Assembly (NCBI GenBank): GCA_020352515.1
Contig: CP070678.1
Location: forward strand, 5,215,705 to 5,279,704
Reading direction: 5' to 3'
DNA: 64,000 nucleotides
Source of the DNA: Phycisphaerales bacterium
Lineage (GTDB): Bacteria; Planctomycetota; Phycisphaerae; Sedimentisphaerales; Anaerobacaceae
Shown: in pieces, positions 34,864 to 44,515 of the stretch
Layout: every line of letters begins with the position of its first letter
Position numbering within the stretch: the first letter of the stretch is position 1
Translations under genes and position numbers: made by a program
The notes under the pieces: model-generated
Told to the model about the DNA's origin: nothing
Databases searched by the model: none
The model's input: only the letters and a program-made list of their open reading frames with translations

Positions 34864-37776
34864 TCAGCGTGCCGCCGCCTTTCGTTTGACGGCCTTCTTT
34901 CTCGACTTTGGCTTTACTCGCCGAGTTTCACTCTCAAGCTTTACTTTTAGGAACCTGGCCGTATGGCTTTTCGTGTTCTTTAGGATATTTTCGGGAGGAC
35001 CCGCCGCGACAACCCGGCCGCCCGACTCGCCGCCCTCGGGGCCAAGGTCAATGATGTAGTCGGCCATCTTCACAACGTCGAGATTGTGTTCGATTACCAC
35101 GACCGTGTTGCCCATGTCGCACAGTCTCTGCAGAACGTTCAGGAGGTTCTGAATGTCCGCAAAGTGCAGCCCCGTGGTCGGCTCGTCCAGCAGGTACATC
35201 GTATGGCCCGTGGCGGCCTTGGCAAGCTCGGCCGAGAGCTTCACCCGCTGGGCCTCGCCGCCCGAAAGAGTCGTCGAAGACTGGCCGAGCTGCATGTAGC
35301 CCAGCCCCACATCGTTGAGCGTCCGGAGTATCCGCAAAATCTTCGGGAAGTTGGCGAAGAATTCGAGCGATTCGGCGATCCTCATATCGAGAACGTCCGC
35401 GATGTTCCTGCCCTTGTAGGTGACCTGGAGAGTCTCCGGACCGAACCGCTTGCCTTTGCAGTTCTGGCAGGTGACATATACGTCCGGCAAAAAGTGCATC
35501 TCTATCTTCCTGGTCCCCTGGCCCCGGCAGTGCTCGCAGCGACCGCCTTTGACGTTGAAGCTGAATCGCCCGGGCTTGTAGCCGCGAATCTTCGCCTCGC
35601 GAGTAATGGAAAACAGTTTCCTTATCAGGTCGAAGACCCCGGTGTAGGTCGCCGGATTGCTCCGGGGCGTCTTGCCGATGGGCGACTGGTCTATCTCGAT
35701 AACCTTGTCAATCAACGAGGTCCCAAGAACGTTCTTGTGCCTTCCCGGCTTCTCCCGGGACAGATAAAGCCGGCGCTTCAGCGCACGCAGAAGAATCCGG
35801 TTGATCAGCGTGCTCTTGCCCGAGCCCGAGACACCCGTGACGCATATAAATACGCCCAGCGGAAACTTGACGTCGATGCACTTGAGATTATGCTCTTCGG
35901 CGCCCTTGACCTCCACGCACTTTCGCAGACTGTATTTTCTTCTCTTGACCGGCAGCGCTATGCTCTTCCTGCCGCTCAGATAGTCGCCCGTGAGCGACCT
36001 CTTGCAGGCCGCAATGTCGCCGAGGCCGCCCTGGGCGACAACCTCGCCCCCGTGCGAGCCGGCGCCGGGGCCGATGTCGATTATATGGTCGGCGCTGCGT
36101 ATTATGTCCTCGTCGTGCTCGACCACTATTACGGTGTTGCCGAGCCTGCTGAGCCGCTGCAGAATCCCCAGGAGCCGGTCGTTGTCCCGCTTGTGCAGAC
36201 CTATCGTGGGCTCGTCGAGAACGTAGCAGACCCCCACCAGGCCGCTGCCAACCTGCGTCGCCAGCCGAATCCGCTGCGCTTCGCCCCCCGCCAGGGTGCT
36301 GCTCATCCTGTTGAGGGTAAGGTACCCCAGCCCCACGTCAACCATGAATTTAAGCCTGCTCTTTATCTCTTTTAGAACCTGCGCGGCAATAAGCGCCTTT
36401 TCCCCCTCTAGCTTGAGCCTGCTGAAGAACCGCTGGGCCTTCTCGATGCTCAGGCCCGTCAGCTCGCTTATGTTCTTTGCGCCGACGGTGACGGCAATCG
36501 CCTCCGTTCGAAGCCGCGCCCCGTGACAGGTCCGGCACGGCTGCTCGGAAAGATAGCCGTGGAGCCTGGCCTTGACGTATTCGCTCGTCGTGTTCTGCCA
36601 GCGCCGCGTAAGATTCGGAATCACTCCCTCAAACCGCATGCCGAGCTTCTTATGGTCGGCCGCGCCCGTGCCGTACATCAGTATCCGACGGCAATCCGCC
36701 GGTATCTGCTCGAACGGCGCCGACTTGCTGATGCCCATGTTGCGGCAGAATCGTTTGACCAGCCTGTTGTAGAAGATGTTCATGCGCTTGCCGCCCTTGC
36801 GCCACGCGTCAATGGCGCCGTTCTCCAGCGAGACAGTCTTGTCCGGCACAATCAGTTCCGGGTCGAACTCAAGAATGGTGCCAAGACCGTCGCAGCTTGT
36901 GCAGGCGCCGTAGGGGCTGTTGAAGCTGAAAAGTCTCGGGGACAGCTCCTCCAGGCTGGCCTGGGGATGGTCGGGGCAGGCGAATCTCTCGCTGTATATG
37001 ACCTGCTCCCACCGGCCGTTGCCCCCGCTCTGCTTGTCGGCGTCCGGCTCCTGGGTCAGCACCAGAACGACCCCGTTGGCCAGCTTGAGCGCCGTCTCAA
37101 CCGAATCGGCCAGGCGAATCCGAATCCCGTCCTTGATTATGAGCCTGTCCACCACGGCCGCTATGTCGTGTTTCTTGTTCTTCTCCAGGGCCGGGGCGTT
37201 GCGAACGTCGTACACCGTGCCATCGACACGAACACGAACGAAGCCTTCACGCTGTATCTCGGCGAATATCTCCCTGTGCTCGCCCTTCTTGCCCCGCACT
37301 ATGGGCGCGCAAATCTGGACCTTGGTCCCCGCTTGCCCGGTCAGAACCGAGTCCACTATCTGCGAAGAGTGCTGGCTCGTAATCTCTTTGCCGCACACCC
37401 AGCAGTGAGGCTGCCCGACACGGGCAAAGAGCACCCTGAAGTAGTCGTAGATCTCCGTGGTGGTGGCCACGGTTGATCGCGGATTGCTGCCCGAGCTGCG
37501 CTGCTCGATGGCGATGGTGGGCGGAAGACCGGTTATGTCCGAAACGGCTGGCTTTTGCATCTGCTCCAAGAACTGGCGGGCGTATGCGCTGAGCGATTCG
37601 ACGTACTTCCTACGGCCCTCGGCATAAATCGTGTCGAACGCAAGCGAGCTTTTGCCCGAGCCGCTCGTGCCGGTTATAACGACCAGCTTGTCGCGCGGAA
37701 TGCTCAGGTCGATATTCTTGAGGTTGTGCTCGGCCGCCCCGGAAATGTTGATCGACCTGTTTGTTTTGCCTGCCAT
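34864..37776 (-). CDS. uvrA: Excinuclease ABC subunit A
   Basis: UvrA is the damage-recognition ATPase of nucleotide excision repair. The 970-residue product has two ABC modules: first Walker A GTSGSGKSS near residue 40, zinc-finger Cys in CPDHPQA...CTSCDGLG, signature LAGGEAQRIRLA, then second Walker A GVSGSGKSTL, the main zinc finger CEHCRGQGTRKIEMHFLPDVYVTCQNC, and LSGGEAQRVKLS. Length and order are standard. ATG 37776 is preceded by an in-frame GTG. The C-terminal tail is Lys/Arg-rich. An extended -10 promoter lies at about 37840. Confidence 0.97.
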   Translation of the reverse strand: MAGKTNRSINISGAAEHNLKNIDLSIPRDKLVVITGTSGSGKSSLAFDTIYAEGRRKYVESLSAYARQFLEQMQKPAVSDITGLPPTIAIEQRSSGSNPRSTVATTTEIYDYFRVLFARVGQPHCWVCGKEITSQHSSQIVDSVLTGQAGTKVQICAPIVRGKKGEHREIFAEIQREGFVRVRVDGTVYDVRNAPALEKNKKHDIAAVVDRLIIKDGIRIRLADSVETALKLANGVVLVLTQEPDADKQSGGNGRWEQVIYSERFACPDHPQASLEELSPRLFSFNSPYGACTSCDGLGTILEFDPELIVPDKTVSLENGAIDAWRKGGKRMNIFYNRLVKRFCRNMGISKSAPFEQIPADCRRILMYGTGAADHKKLGMRFEGVIPNLTRRWQNTTSEYVKARLHGYLSEQPCRTCHGARLRTEAIAVTVGAKNISELTGLSIEKAQRFFSRLKLEGEKALIAAQVLKEIKSRLKFMVDVGLGYLTLNRMSSTLAGGEAQRIRLATQVGSGLVGVCYVLDEPTIGLHKRDNDRLLGILQRLSRLGNTVIVVEHDEDIIRSADHIIDIGPGAGSHGGEVVAQGGLGDIAACKRSLTGDYLSGRKSIALPVKRRKYSLRKCVEVKGAEEHNLKCIDVKFPLGVFICVTGVSGSGKSTLINRILLRALKRRLYLSREKPGRHKNVLGTSLIDKVIEIDQSPIGKTPRSNPATYTGVFDLIRKLFSITREAKIRGYKPGRFSFNVKGGRCEHCRGQGTRKIEMHFLPDVYVTCQNCKGKRFGPETLQVTYKGRNIADVLDMRIAESLEFFANFPKILRILRTLNDVGLGYMQLGQSSTTLSGGEAQRVKLSAELAKAATGHTMYLLDEPTTGLHFADIQNLLNVLQRLCDMGNTVVVIEHNLDVVKMADYIIDLGPEGGESGGRVVAAGPPENILKNTKSHTARFLKVKLESETRRVKPKSRKKAVKRKAAAR

Positions 37777-37835
37777 CACGCCTGCTTGCTTTGTGTAATA
37801 CTACTGCCAAAAACACGCAACAACACAAACGAAAC

Positions 37836-37866
37836 ATTGTACCAAAAGGACCCGACCGGGTAAAAT
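37836..37866. promoter_or_regulatory. Overlapping divergent promoters of uvrA and endonuclease V
   Basis: For uvrA (minus): TTTACC (37864-37859), 17 bases, then TACAAT (37841-37836), preceded by TGG as an extended -10. For the plus-strand gene: TTGTAC (37837-37842), 18 bases, TAAAAT (37861-37866). Each -10 overlaps the other's -35, so the two promoters should compete. Confidence 0.6.
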
Positions 37867-37904
37867 CTTTATTGGTGAATGCAGCATGTTGAAGGGGATT
37901 CTTG

Positions 37905-38582
37905 ATGAGAAAGCTGCACAACTGGGACCTGTCCTACGAGCAGGCTCGAAGGCTGCAGGAGCGTCTGGCCTGCCGCGTGCGGTTTGCCCCCCTGAGGAAG
38001 CCGCCGAAGACGGCCGCCGGGATCGACTGTGCCTTCAGCAGAGACGGAAAGAGAATCTTCGCCGCAGTTGTCGTCCTCAAGCTGCCCGGCTTCGAGACCG
38101 TCGAGACGGCGCATTGCGCTCGAAGAGTGAATTTCCCGTATATTCCCGGCCTACTTTCATTCCGGGAGGCCCCGGCCTGCATTGCCGCGGCGGAAAAGCT
38201 GCGTTCACGGCCCGATGTCTTCATAATCGACGGGCAGGGAATCGCCCATCCGCGCCGGCTCGGCCTGGCCGCACATCTCGGGCTGTTCTTCGACAGGCCG
38301 ACCATCGGATGTGCAAAGAGCCGCCTGACCGGCCGATTTGACGAGCCCCCGCCCGAAAAAGGAGCCTACAGCCTCCTTACAGACCAGAAGAGGCCATCCG
38401 AGACAATCGGGGCCGTGGTCCGCACGCGCACCAACGTCAAGCCGCTCTTTGTGTCCGTCGGCAACAGGTGCCGCCTGCAAGACGCGATAGAGGTCACCCT
38501 CAACTGCACGACCCGCTATCGCCTGCCCGAACCGACCCGGTTGGCCCATCAACTGGTCGGCAGGCTCAAGCTGCGCGCTTGA
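37905..38582 (+). CDS. nfi: Endonuclease V
   Basis: Endonuclease V nicks DNA next to deaminated bases, mainly inosine. The 225-residue product has the family's catalytic set: Asp41 in AAGIDCAF, the YIPGLLSFRE wedge motif with Glu88, and Asp109 in IIDGQGIAHPRRLG, followed by GCAKSRL. The ATG at 37905 has AAGGGGA 8 bases upstream; a TTG directly before it is less likely. It is divergent from uvrA with interlocked promoters, which pairs two DNA repair genes. Its stop faces that of the next gene across 13 bases. Confidence 0.94.
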   Translation: MRKLHNWDLSYEQARRLQERLACRVRFAPLRKPPKTAAGIDCAFSRDGKRIFAAVVVLKLPGFETVETAHCARRVNFPYIPGLLSFREAPACIAAAEKLRSRPDVFIIDGQGIAHPRRLGLAAHLGLFFDRPTIGCAKSRLTGRFDEPPPEKGAYSLLTDQKRPSETIGAVVRTRTNVKPLFVSVGNRCRLQDAIEVTLNCTTRYRLPEPTRLAHQLVGRLKLRA

Positions 38583-38595
38583 ACAATCCGGCCCG

Positions 38596-39288
38596 TTACT
38601 TGCCCGTGATATCCGCCGAAATAATCAGAAAGACCACTGTCTCTTCGTTCTGCACGGCCCCGGCTATCGCCGGCTCCCCGGCATCGACATACAGACTGCC
38701 TGCCCAGTTCCACGACAGGCTGTCGACAGGCTCCCCCTCTATCGGGGGCAGGTCCCTCAGCGTGTCCTGGCTCAACTTATAATCCACCAGTATCCTCTCG
38801 TTGGCTCTGACGAACGCCGAGACCTCAAACTCCGAACCGATTCTCCACGTTGTGCTGCCCCTCGGACGAACGGGCGGGCGCGCACCCGCGCGAGCCGGCT
38901 CCGGCGCTGTCTGCTCGGTTTCCTGCCGTTCCGCGTGAACGCTTTCGGTCGATTTCATAGTCGCTCGCGCGCGAGGACCCACCGTCAGCTTCGCGCCGCT
39001 GACGACCCTGGCCTTATTCTCGTCCTTCAGGCACCTAGCGATATCCTCGACCGATGCGGCGTGTGGCTTTTGCCCTATAGGGCTCACACCAAGCTCGTAA
39101 AGCGCCGCGAGCCTCACCTCCACCACAAACGCCTCAACCAGAACGCTCGCTGCTTCATACGGGTTCGGCGCCTTCTCAGCGTCCTTTGCCTGCGCTTCGG
39201 CGGTCGGACCTGCCGAATGGCCGCCCAGAAACAGTGCGCAGGATGCGATACCGGCCAAAATCACAATATCTCTTGACATCCTTCTCAT
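38596..39288 (-). CDS. Exported protein resembling the C-terminal domain of secretins (tentative)
   Basis: From ATG 39288 (AAGGGGAAG upstream) the product has 230 residues with a signal peptide. I do not recognise it securely. Its segment order resembles a shrunken secretin domain: VLVEAFVVEVRLAALYELGVSPI, then KDENKARVVSGAKLTVGPRARATMKSTE, then WRIGSEFEVSAFVRANERILVDY, then VDAGEPAIAGAVQNEETVVFLIISADI. Secretins show the same order of EV..LGV, K-A-x-V-x-S/G-x-P/K-x-L-T, the beta-lip strand, and a final viGG/dG-like strand. N-domains and S-domain are missing. It is the last gene of the long envelope block, 188 bases after the cyclophilin gene. Confidence 0.45.
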   Translation of the reverse strand: MRRMSRDIVILAGIASCALFLGGHSAGPTAEAQAKDAEKAPNPYEAASVLVEAFVVEVRLAALYELGVSPIGQKPHAASVEDIARCLKDENKARVVSGAKLTVGPRARATMKSTESVHAERQETEQTAPEPARAGARPPVRPRGSTTWRIGSEFEVSAFVRANERILVDYKLSQDTLRDLPPIEGEPVDSLSWNWAGSLYVDAGEPAIAGAVQNEETVVFLIISADITGK

Positions 39289-39476
39289 GACTTCCCCTTT
39301 CGAATTGTATTGACCAAAAGCTTCTGTTGCTGTACCCAATTATTACAGGCACGGCAAACCTCTGCGGTCACGGGGAAAGTCTGCCAAAAATGCAGGAAAT
39401 ACTCCTATCGCCGGGCGTTTCCGCTCACCCGGGTGCATAACTGCGCTCTTACAGCTTCGACTGTGCCCGGACAGTC

Positions 39477-40061
39477 TCACCTGCCCGAGACAAGTCCGGC
39501 CGATTCTATCACTATCGGCTCAACAGGGACGTTGGGCATTCCGTTGCGAACCGTCGTCTTTACCGCCGCGATCGCATCGACCACGTCCATCCCCTCAACC
39601 GTCCTGCCGAATACCGCATAGCCGGGGTTCTCGGGACCCGTGTAGTCCAGTTGAGCATTATCCCGGTGGTTGATGAAGAACTGCGAGGTGGCGCTGTCAG
39701 GATGGGGCGTCCGCGCCATCGCGATGGTCCCGCGCTCGTTCTTCAGGCCGTTGCTCGCCTCGTTCGCAATGGGAGCGTGCGTCTCTTTTCGCGCCATATC
39801 GGCCGTGAATCCGCCCCCCTGTATCATGAAGCCCGATATCACCCGGTGGAATATCGTACCGTTGTAGAACCCTTCCTCCACGTACCTGAGGAAGTTCTTT
39901 GTCGTAATCGGCGCGGCCTTCTCATCCAGCTCGATCACGATATCGCCCATGCTTGTTTTGAGTTTCACCATCTTCGTCTTCATCTCCGTGTTGCAGCCCG
40001 TCGCCGAGACCACAAGCGCCGCCAACATAAAACCTGTTAATCTGTTAACCACTGGACACAC
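39477..40061 (-). CDS. Cyclophilin-type peptidyl-prolyl isomerase, predicted lipoprotein
   Basis: The product (about 190 residues) has a short signal sequence with lipobox SATGC near residue 23 and a compact cyclophilin domain: [19 protein letters not shown] with the catalytic Arg, [20 protein letters not shown], and [15 protein letters not shown]. It should catalyse proline isomerisation during folding of exported or outer-membrane proteins, anchored in the periplasm. The start is a GTG at 40061 or at 40052; AAAGGTG favours the latter. It lies downstream of the lpx cluster and Gfo/Idh gene on the same strand, consistent with a role in envelope biogenesis. Confidence 0.92.
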   Translation of the reverse strand: MCPVVNRLTGFMLAALVVSATGCNTEMKTKMVKLKTSMGDIVIELDEKAAPITTKNFLRYVEEGFYNGTIFHRVISGFMIQGGGFTADMARKETHAPIANEASNGLKNERGTIAMARTPHPDSATSQFFINHRDNAQLDYTGPENPGYAVFGRTVEGMDVVDAIAAVKTTVRNGMPNVPVEPIVIESAGLVSGR

Positions 40062-40118
40062 CTTTCAAAGCAGAGTACTTGAGTAATGACACGTCAAATC
40101 CTGCTTCGAAGCCGTCTT

Positions 40119-41150
40119 CTACGTGACCGGCTCCGCTTCTTCCTTCCACCTGTTCCTCTTCACCGAGGCAAGTATCTTTTTGGCACACTCCAACGCAGCC
40201 AGCCCCTCCTCGGCGCCGACCTCCGGCACGTACGTTCTGTCGGTCACGGCCCTCAAGAAGGCCTCCTGCTCGAGGCGGACCGGCTCCTTGTCGTCTATGG
40301 CAAGCGGCTCGATATGCAGAAGCTCCGCCCAGTTCACGGTCGTCAGGTCGAAATCGCCTGTCTGCCGCTGGCGGCGTATCCAGTTGACCACGTCGAAATT
40401 GGGGGCGGTTTTGATGATAATCCCGCTCTTCTTGAGGTAATCGACGCTCAGATACGCCTGCCGGCTGAACACCCTTACTTTCCTCTCGGTCTTGAGCGCA
40501 ACACGCGAGGCCGTGACGTTTGCGATGCAGCCGTTCTCGAACACAATTCTTGCGTTGCAGATGTCTTCCCTCTCCTCGACAACGCTCACCCCCACCGCAT
40601 CGACCCGCCTGACCTTGCTCGCCGCCAGAGACAAAATAATATCTATATCGTGAATCATCACATCCAGCACGACCCCGACGTCGGTCGAGCGGAAGGGGTA
40701 CGGGCTGATGCGGCTGGCCTCGATGAACTTGGGCTCGATATCAAGCCTCTTTATCGCCTGCACGACCGGATTGCAGCGCTCGGAGTGACCGACCGCAACA
40801 ACGCTGTCGTTTTCACCGGCCAGAGCCACGATCTTGCGGCCCTCCGCGACGCCGGCCGCAAGCGGCTTCTCAATCAGCACCGGGATATGGTTCTCAATGA
40901 ATACCTTCGCGAGCCTGGCATGAGTCACCGTCGGCGTGGCTATTGTCACCGCGTCGACCCTGCCGAGAATATCTTCGCAACCCGTGAAAGCGGCACAGTC
41001 GTACTGCTCGGCCAGCCGCCGGGCCTTGTCGGCGTCGATATCGACCACGGCTGTGAGCCGGCTCTGCGGCAACTGGTCGTAAACCTTTGCGTGGATCGTC
41101 CCCATCCTGCCGGCCCCAACAACAGCGGTGCGAACCTCACTATTCTGCAT
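40119..41150 (-). CDS. Gfo/Idh/MocA family oxidoreductase, lpx-cluster type (GnnA-like candidate)
   Basis: A 343-residue NAD(P)-dependent dehydrogenase: N-terminal Rossmann motif VVGAGRMGTIHAKVYDQLP, the EKPLA motif with the catalytic Lys near residue 97, and GHSERCNPVV plus IHDIDIIL in the second domain. It follows lpxA by 97 bases. Family members in this position (GnnA) oxidise UDP-GlcNAc at C3 for lipid A carrying 2,3-diamino sugars, working with the aminotransferase GnnB. No GnnB-like gene lies next to it, so that role is a hypothesis. Other sugar-nucleotide dehydrogenations are possible. Confidence 0.85.
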   Translation of the reverse strand: MQNSEVRTAVVGAGRMGTIHAKVYDQLPQSRLTAVVDIDADKARRLAEQYDCAAFTGCEDILGRVDAVTIATPTVTHARLAKVFIENHIPVLIEKPLAAGVAEGRKIVALAGENDSVVAVGHSERCNPVVQAIKRLDIEPKFIEASRISPYPFRSTDVGVVLDVMIHDIDIILSLAASKVRRVDAVGVSVVEEREDICNARIVFENGCIANVTASRVALKTERKVRVFSRQAYLSVDYLKKSGIIIKTAPNFDVVNWIRRQRQTGDFDLTTVNWAELLHIEPLAIDDKEPVRLEQEAFLRAVTDRTYVPEVGAEEGLAALECAKKILASVKRNRWKEEAEPVT

Positions 41151-41247
41151 ACGTCAAATCCTGTCCGTTTCAAGCCCGCTGACCCGGGCGGTGAGCTTAT
41201 TTCCCGGCCGCTGCCGCTGCCGCTGCGCGATCCCGCACCGAAACAGC

Positions 41248-42057
41248 CTATCCGTGACGGAGCGTCTCAAGGTACCTGCCGAATCGATGTTGACTGCTCC
41301 TGTCTATGGCCTCCACAATCGCCCGCACGTTTTCATCGAGCCCGTCCTCCTGCGCCATACTCCTGGCGTTCGCGAGCAGCGCGCCGCCCTGCCGGTAAAG
41401 CCTCTTGTAAGCATCGATTATCCGCGCCTGCTGCTCGGCCGTCAGACCCGCACGCTGCATCCCCCTCTTGTTGACGCCCCGGACCCTCGGGGGATAGTGC
41501 CCGCTGACGGTCAGAAACGGGGGAACGTCTTTCGTCACCCCGGCCAGCCCGGCAACATACGACCACTTGCCGATAGTCACGAACTGATGCGCGCCGGCCA
41601 GACCGCTCAGCCAAACACCCGTCTCAATCCTGCAGTGCCCGCCTATCTGTACGTAGTTGCTAATGACAATCCTGTCGGCGAGGATGCAGTCGTGTCCTAT
41701 GTGCGCGCCGATCATCAGGAAATTGTCGTTTCCTATCACCGTCTTGCCCCCTTCGCTCATGCTCGGATGGATTGTCACCTGCTCGCGAAATACGTTCCCG
41801 TCCCCGATTACAAGCTCCCCAATCCTCGTATCGGGACCCAGGGCCAGTATCTGCGGTATGCTCCCGATCGCCGAATGAGGGAAGAAACGGTTGTTGCTAC
41901 CTATCTTCACCCCCTCACCGATAAACACGTTGGCGTCAAGCCTGGTCCCGGCGCCTATTTCAACACCGCCGCATATCACGCAATTCGGCCCGGCCCTAAC
42001 ATCCTCGCCCAAACGGACCGTCCTGTCTACTACTGCACTCGGATGGATCTCGGCCAT
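41248..42057 (-). CDS. lpxA: UDP-N-acetylglucosamine acyltransferase (lipid A step 1)
   Basis: LpxA transfers a 3-hydroxyacyl chain from ACP to UDP-GlcNAc (or its 3-amino form). The 269-residue product is a left-handed beta-helix of hexapeptide repeats in the first 190 residues with the catalytic AHIGHDC motif at 118-124, followed by a helical C-terminus (KRGMQRAGLTAEQQARI). The usual TINRGT/TIHRAT segment is TIHPSM here, and the GNHA-type loop is SGHYPP; both could shift chain or sugar preference. It belongs to the lpxD, lpxC-fabZ, lpxA cluster. Confidence 0.94.
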   Translation of the reverse strand: MAEIHPSAVVDRTVRLGEDVRAGPNCVICGGVEIGAGTRLDANVFIGEGVKIGSNNRFFPHSAIGSIPQILALGPDTRIGELVIGDGNVFREQVTIHPSMSEGGKTVIGNDNFLMIGAHIGHDCILADRIVISNYVQIGGHCRIETGVWLSGLAGAHQFVTIGKWSYVAGLAGVTKDVPPFLTVSGHYPPRVRGVNKRGMQRAGLTAEQQARIIDAYKRLYRQGGALLANARSMAQEDGLDENVRAIVEAIDRSSQHRFGRYLETLRHG

Positions 42058-42118
42058 CTCTTCTCCACTCTCAACTCAACAACACACTCTCTCAACGTCG
42101 CTTCCCTTCGTCCTTCTC

Positions 42119-43450
42119 TCAGACAGTCTCGTCATCAACCAGCATAAACCGTATCTCCGCCTCCGCAACAACCGTGTCGCTTACCAAAGCCTTGCAGCGA
42201 CACTGCGCAGTCCTCTTGCGCAGCCTCACCGTCTCGGCAGTCAGAACAAGCTGATCCCCCGGAACAACCGCCTTGCGAAGCTTCACATTATCCATGCTCA
42301 AAAGAACCGCAAGCTTCCCCGTATGCTCCAGCCGCTGAGCAAAAAGAAGACCAGAAAGCTGAGCCATCGATTCCACGATCAATACGCCAGGCATGATCGG
42401 AGTGCCGGGAAAATGACCCTGGAAAAACTGCTCGTTGAACGTCACGTTCTTGATCCCTGTTATCCGCGTATCTCCAACTATCTCTATTACCTTGTCCACC
42501 AGCAAAAACGGGTACCTGTGTGGCAGAATCTTCGCAATCCTACGGATGTCAAGGATGGCGTCGGTCCCGTACTTCTGGATGCGCTCCTGCTGCTCGGCGG
42601 CCTCGTAGAGCTTCCTCGCAAGCTGCTGGTTCAGAGCGTGACCGCTCTTGTAGGCCACGATCCGCCCCTTCAGGGCGCGCGCCACCAGGGCAAGGTCACC
42701 GACCAGATCCACAATCTTGTGCCGGACGCATTCGTTGGGAAACCTGTAACTGTTCTTGATTGGTCCGTCCGAGTTTATCACCAGCAAATCACGAGGACCG
42801 ATGTGCGTTCCCATACCGCGGGCCTGAAACTGCTTGGCCTCGGCCTCCAGCAGAAACGTTCGGGCCGGCGCAAGGTGCCTCTCGAAATTCTCCGGCGTGA
42901 GGCGGCAGCTAAATATCTGCCTGCCTATGCCCGTGTGGCCCCCGTAGTCGAGGTCATAAGTGATATTCAATCCGTCGTCGGCGTATGGCAGTGCGTATAT
43001 TGAGGCATCGCCCGCCGTCAGCGCAAGAGGCTTGGTTATCACAAAATCCCTCCGGCTCACATTCTGTTCCACAACCCCGGCGCGCTTGAGAAGCTTGAAA
43101 TAATCGGCGCTGCTGCAATCGGGCGCCGGCAGCTCCGGCCCGTTGACCTCAATCGTGACGTTGTCTATCTCCATCGCATTGACGGCGGCCATGCAGTGCT
43201 CGATGGTCTCGATGCTCACCGACCCCTTCTTTATCGAGGTCCGCCGGCTCCGCTCGGCAAGGTTCGATGCGACCGCACTGATGCGAACCGGCTCGGGCAC
43301 ATCCGTGCGGACAAAGGTCACACCTGTATCCACGGGGGCGGGCCGAAAAATGACCTTCGTTTCCTTGCCTCCGAACAGACCTTTTCCTGCAATCTTGCCT
43401 TCACTCTTTATGGTCTTCTGCAGCTTCAAGTCTATCGAGCCTCTTGCCAA
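42119..43450 (-). CDS. lpxC-fabZ: Bifunctional LpxC deacetylase / FabZ dehydratase fusion
   Basis: Residues 1-300 are LpxC, the zinc enzyme that commits UDP-acyl-GlcNAc to lipid A. Glu84 and His85 in ETIEH, His244 and Asp248 in [10 protein letters not shown], and His271 in KSGHALN are all present. Residues 300-443 are FabZ, the 3-hydroxyacyl-ACP dehydratase, with HRYPFLLVD, His346 in GHFPG and Glu360 in LIVESMAQ. Such fusions are known in Bacteroidetes and occur in other phyla. The LpxC GLHSG-type loop reads GLFGG (Phe26). The start is TTG (43450 or 43429), overlapping the lpxD end. Confidence 0.95.
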   Translation of the reverse strand: MARGSIDLKLQKTIKSEGKIAGKGLFGGKETKVIFRPAPVDTGVTFVRTDVPEPVRISAVASNLAERSRRTSIKKGSVSIETIEHCMAAVNAMEIDNVTIEVNGPELPAPDCSSADYFKLLKRAGVVEQNVSRRDFVITKPLALTAGDASIYALPYADDGLNITYDLDYGGHTGIGRQIFSCRLTPENFERHLAPARTFLLEAEAKQFQARGMGTHIGPRDLLVINSDGPIKNSYRFPNECVRHKIVDLVGDLALVARALKGRIVAYKSGHALNQQLARKLYEAAEQQERIQKYGTDAILDIRRIAKILPHRYPFLLVDKVIEIVGDTRITGIKNVTFNEQFFQGHFPGTPIMPGVLIVESMAQLSGLLFAQRLEHTGKLAVLLSMDNVKLRKAVVPGDQLVLTAETVRLRKRTAQCRCKALVSDTVVAEAEIRFMLVDDETV

Positions 43451-44450
43451 GTTGCTTCAACTGCTCGGCCATCTTCGGCAGACGCAGAGACAAACCGACT
43501 ATCCGCAGCGCCTCTTTCCTCTCAATTGCGGGTGTCCAGGCCAGTTGCCGCCCGGACCCGACGCTGGTCATCACGCCCGCCTGGGCACCTATCATCGTGC
43601 CGGCGCCTATTTCGATGTTGTCGGCCAGACCTACCTGGCCGCCTAGCACGACGCCGTCGCCAAGCCTGCAACTGCCCGAAACGCCGGCCAGTGCGGCTAT
43701 AAGACAGCATTTGCCGATTACAACGTTATGCGCTATCTGAACCAGATTGTCTATCTTCGTCCCGGCGCCGATTATCGTATTGCCGAACTTGGCCCTGTCA
43801 ACGCAACAGTTGGCCCCTATCTCGACAAAGTCCTCTATAACCACGCCGCCGTCGTGCGGAATCAGCCTGTGGGAGCCGTTGATGAACGAATACCCGAAAC
43901 CCGTCGAGCCTATGGTCGTGTTCGCCTGGATTATCACGTTGCTGCCGAGCCGGCAGTTGTGATAAACAACAACGTTGCAATCGAGACGACAATTTGCCCC
44001 GATTATCGAGTTCTCGCCTATTTTGCACCCGCTCCCAATGACCGTGTTTTCACCGATCTCGACCCCGTCGGCGATTGCCACGTTCGCTTCGACCGCCACC
44101 CCCTTGCCCAGCTTGACGTCACGTCCGATCCGGGCCGTCGAATCGACGCCTTCGCTCGGGGGTTTTAGCTTGGGGGCGAAAATCTTCAGGGCGTCTATCA
44201 GCGCCGAGTTGACGTTCTTTACGACCAACTGAGGCCTCTCGACGCCCTCAATGCATCCGCCCACTATCACGGCGCCCGCGCCGGATTCCGCAAGAGAGGC
44301 CTTGTGCCTCTCGTCCGCCAAAAAAGTCACCTCATCGGCCCCGGCCGTCTCCACCGGGCCCACCGAGCTTATCGGCCTTTCCGCGTCACCCGCTTTCGCA
44401 ACCAGCTCGGCCCCTATACGTCTGGCTAATTGTGCAACCGTTAGTCTCAT
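43401..44450 (-). CDS. lpxD: UDP-3-O-acylglucosamine N-acyltransferase
   Basis: LpxD adds the second, N-linked hydroxyacyl chain in lipid A synthesis. From ATG 44450 it has 349 residues: an N-terminal uridine-binding domain (about 1-100), a long left-handed beta-helix (about 100-300) with [20 protein letters not shown] and the catalytic His in [13 protein letters not shown], and a C-terminal helix. The 3' end overlaps the lpxC-fabZ reading frame by up to 50 bases, so the two are translationally linked. Order skp-lpxD-lpxC/fabZ-lpxA is a common envelope arrangement. Confidence 0.95.
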   Translation of the reverse strand: MRLTVAQLARRIGAELVAKAGDAERPISSVGPVETAGADEVTFLADERHKASLAESGAGAVIVGGCIEGVERPQLVVKNVNSALIDALKIFAPKLKPPSEGVDSTARIGRDVKLGKGVAVEANVAIADGVEIGENTVIGSGCKIGENSIIGANCRLDCNVVVYHNCRLGSNVIIQANTTIGSTGFGYSFINGSHRLIPHDGGVVIEDFVEIGANCCVDRAKFGNTIIGAGTKIDNLVQIAHNVVIGKCCLIAALAGVSGSCRLGDGVVLGGQVGLADNIEIGAGTMIGAQAGVMTSVGSGRQLAWTPAIERKEALRIVGLSLRLPKMAEQLKQLGKRLDRLEAAEDHKE

Positions 44451-44515
44451 GGCAGCCTGAGAATCAAAGTGTGACAAAAATGGCAATTTCCGAACGCTGT
44501 ATTACGCCTCTTTTA

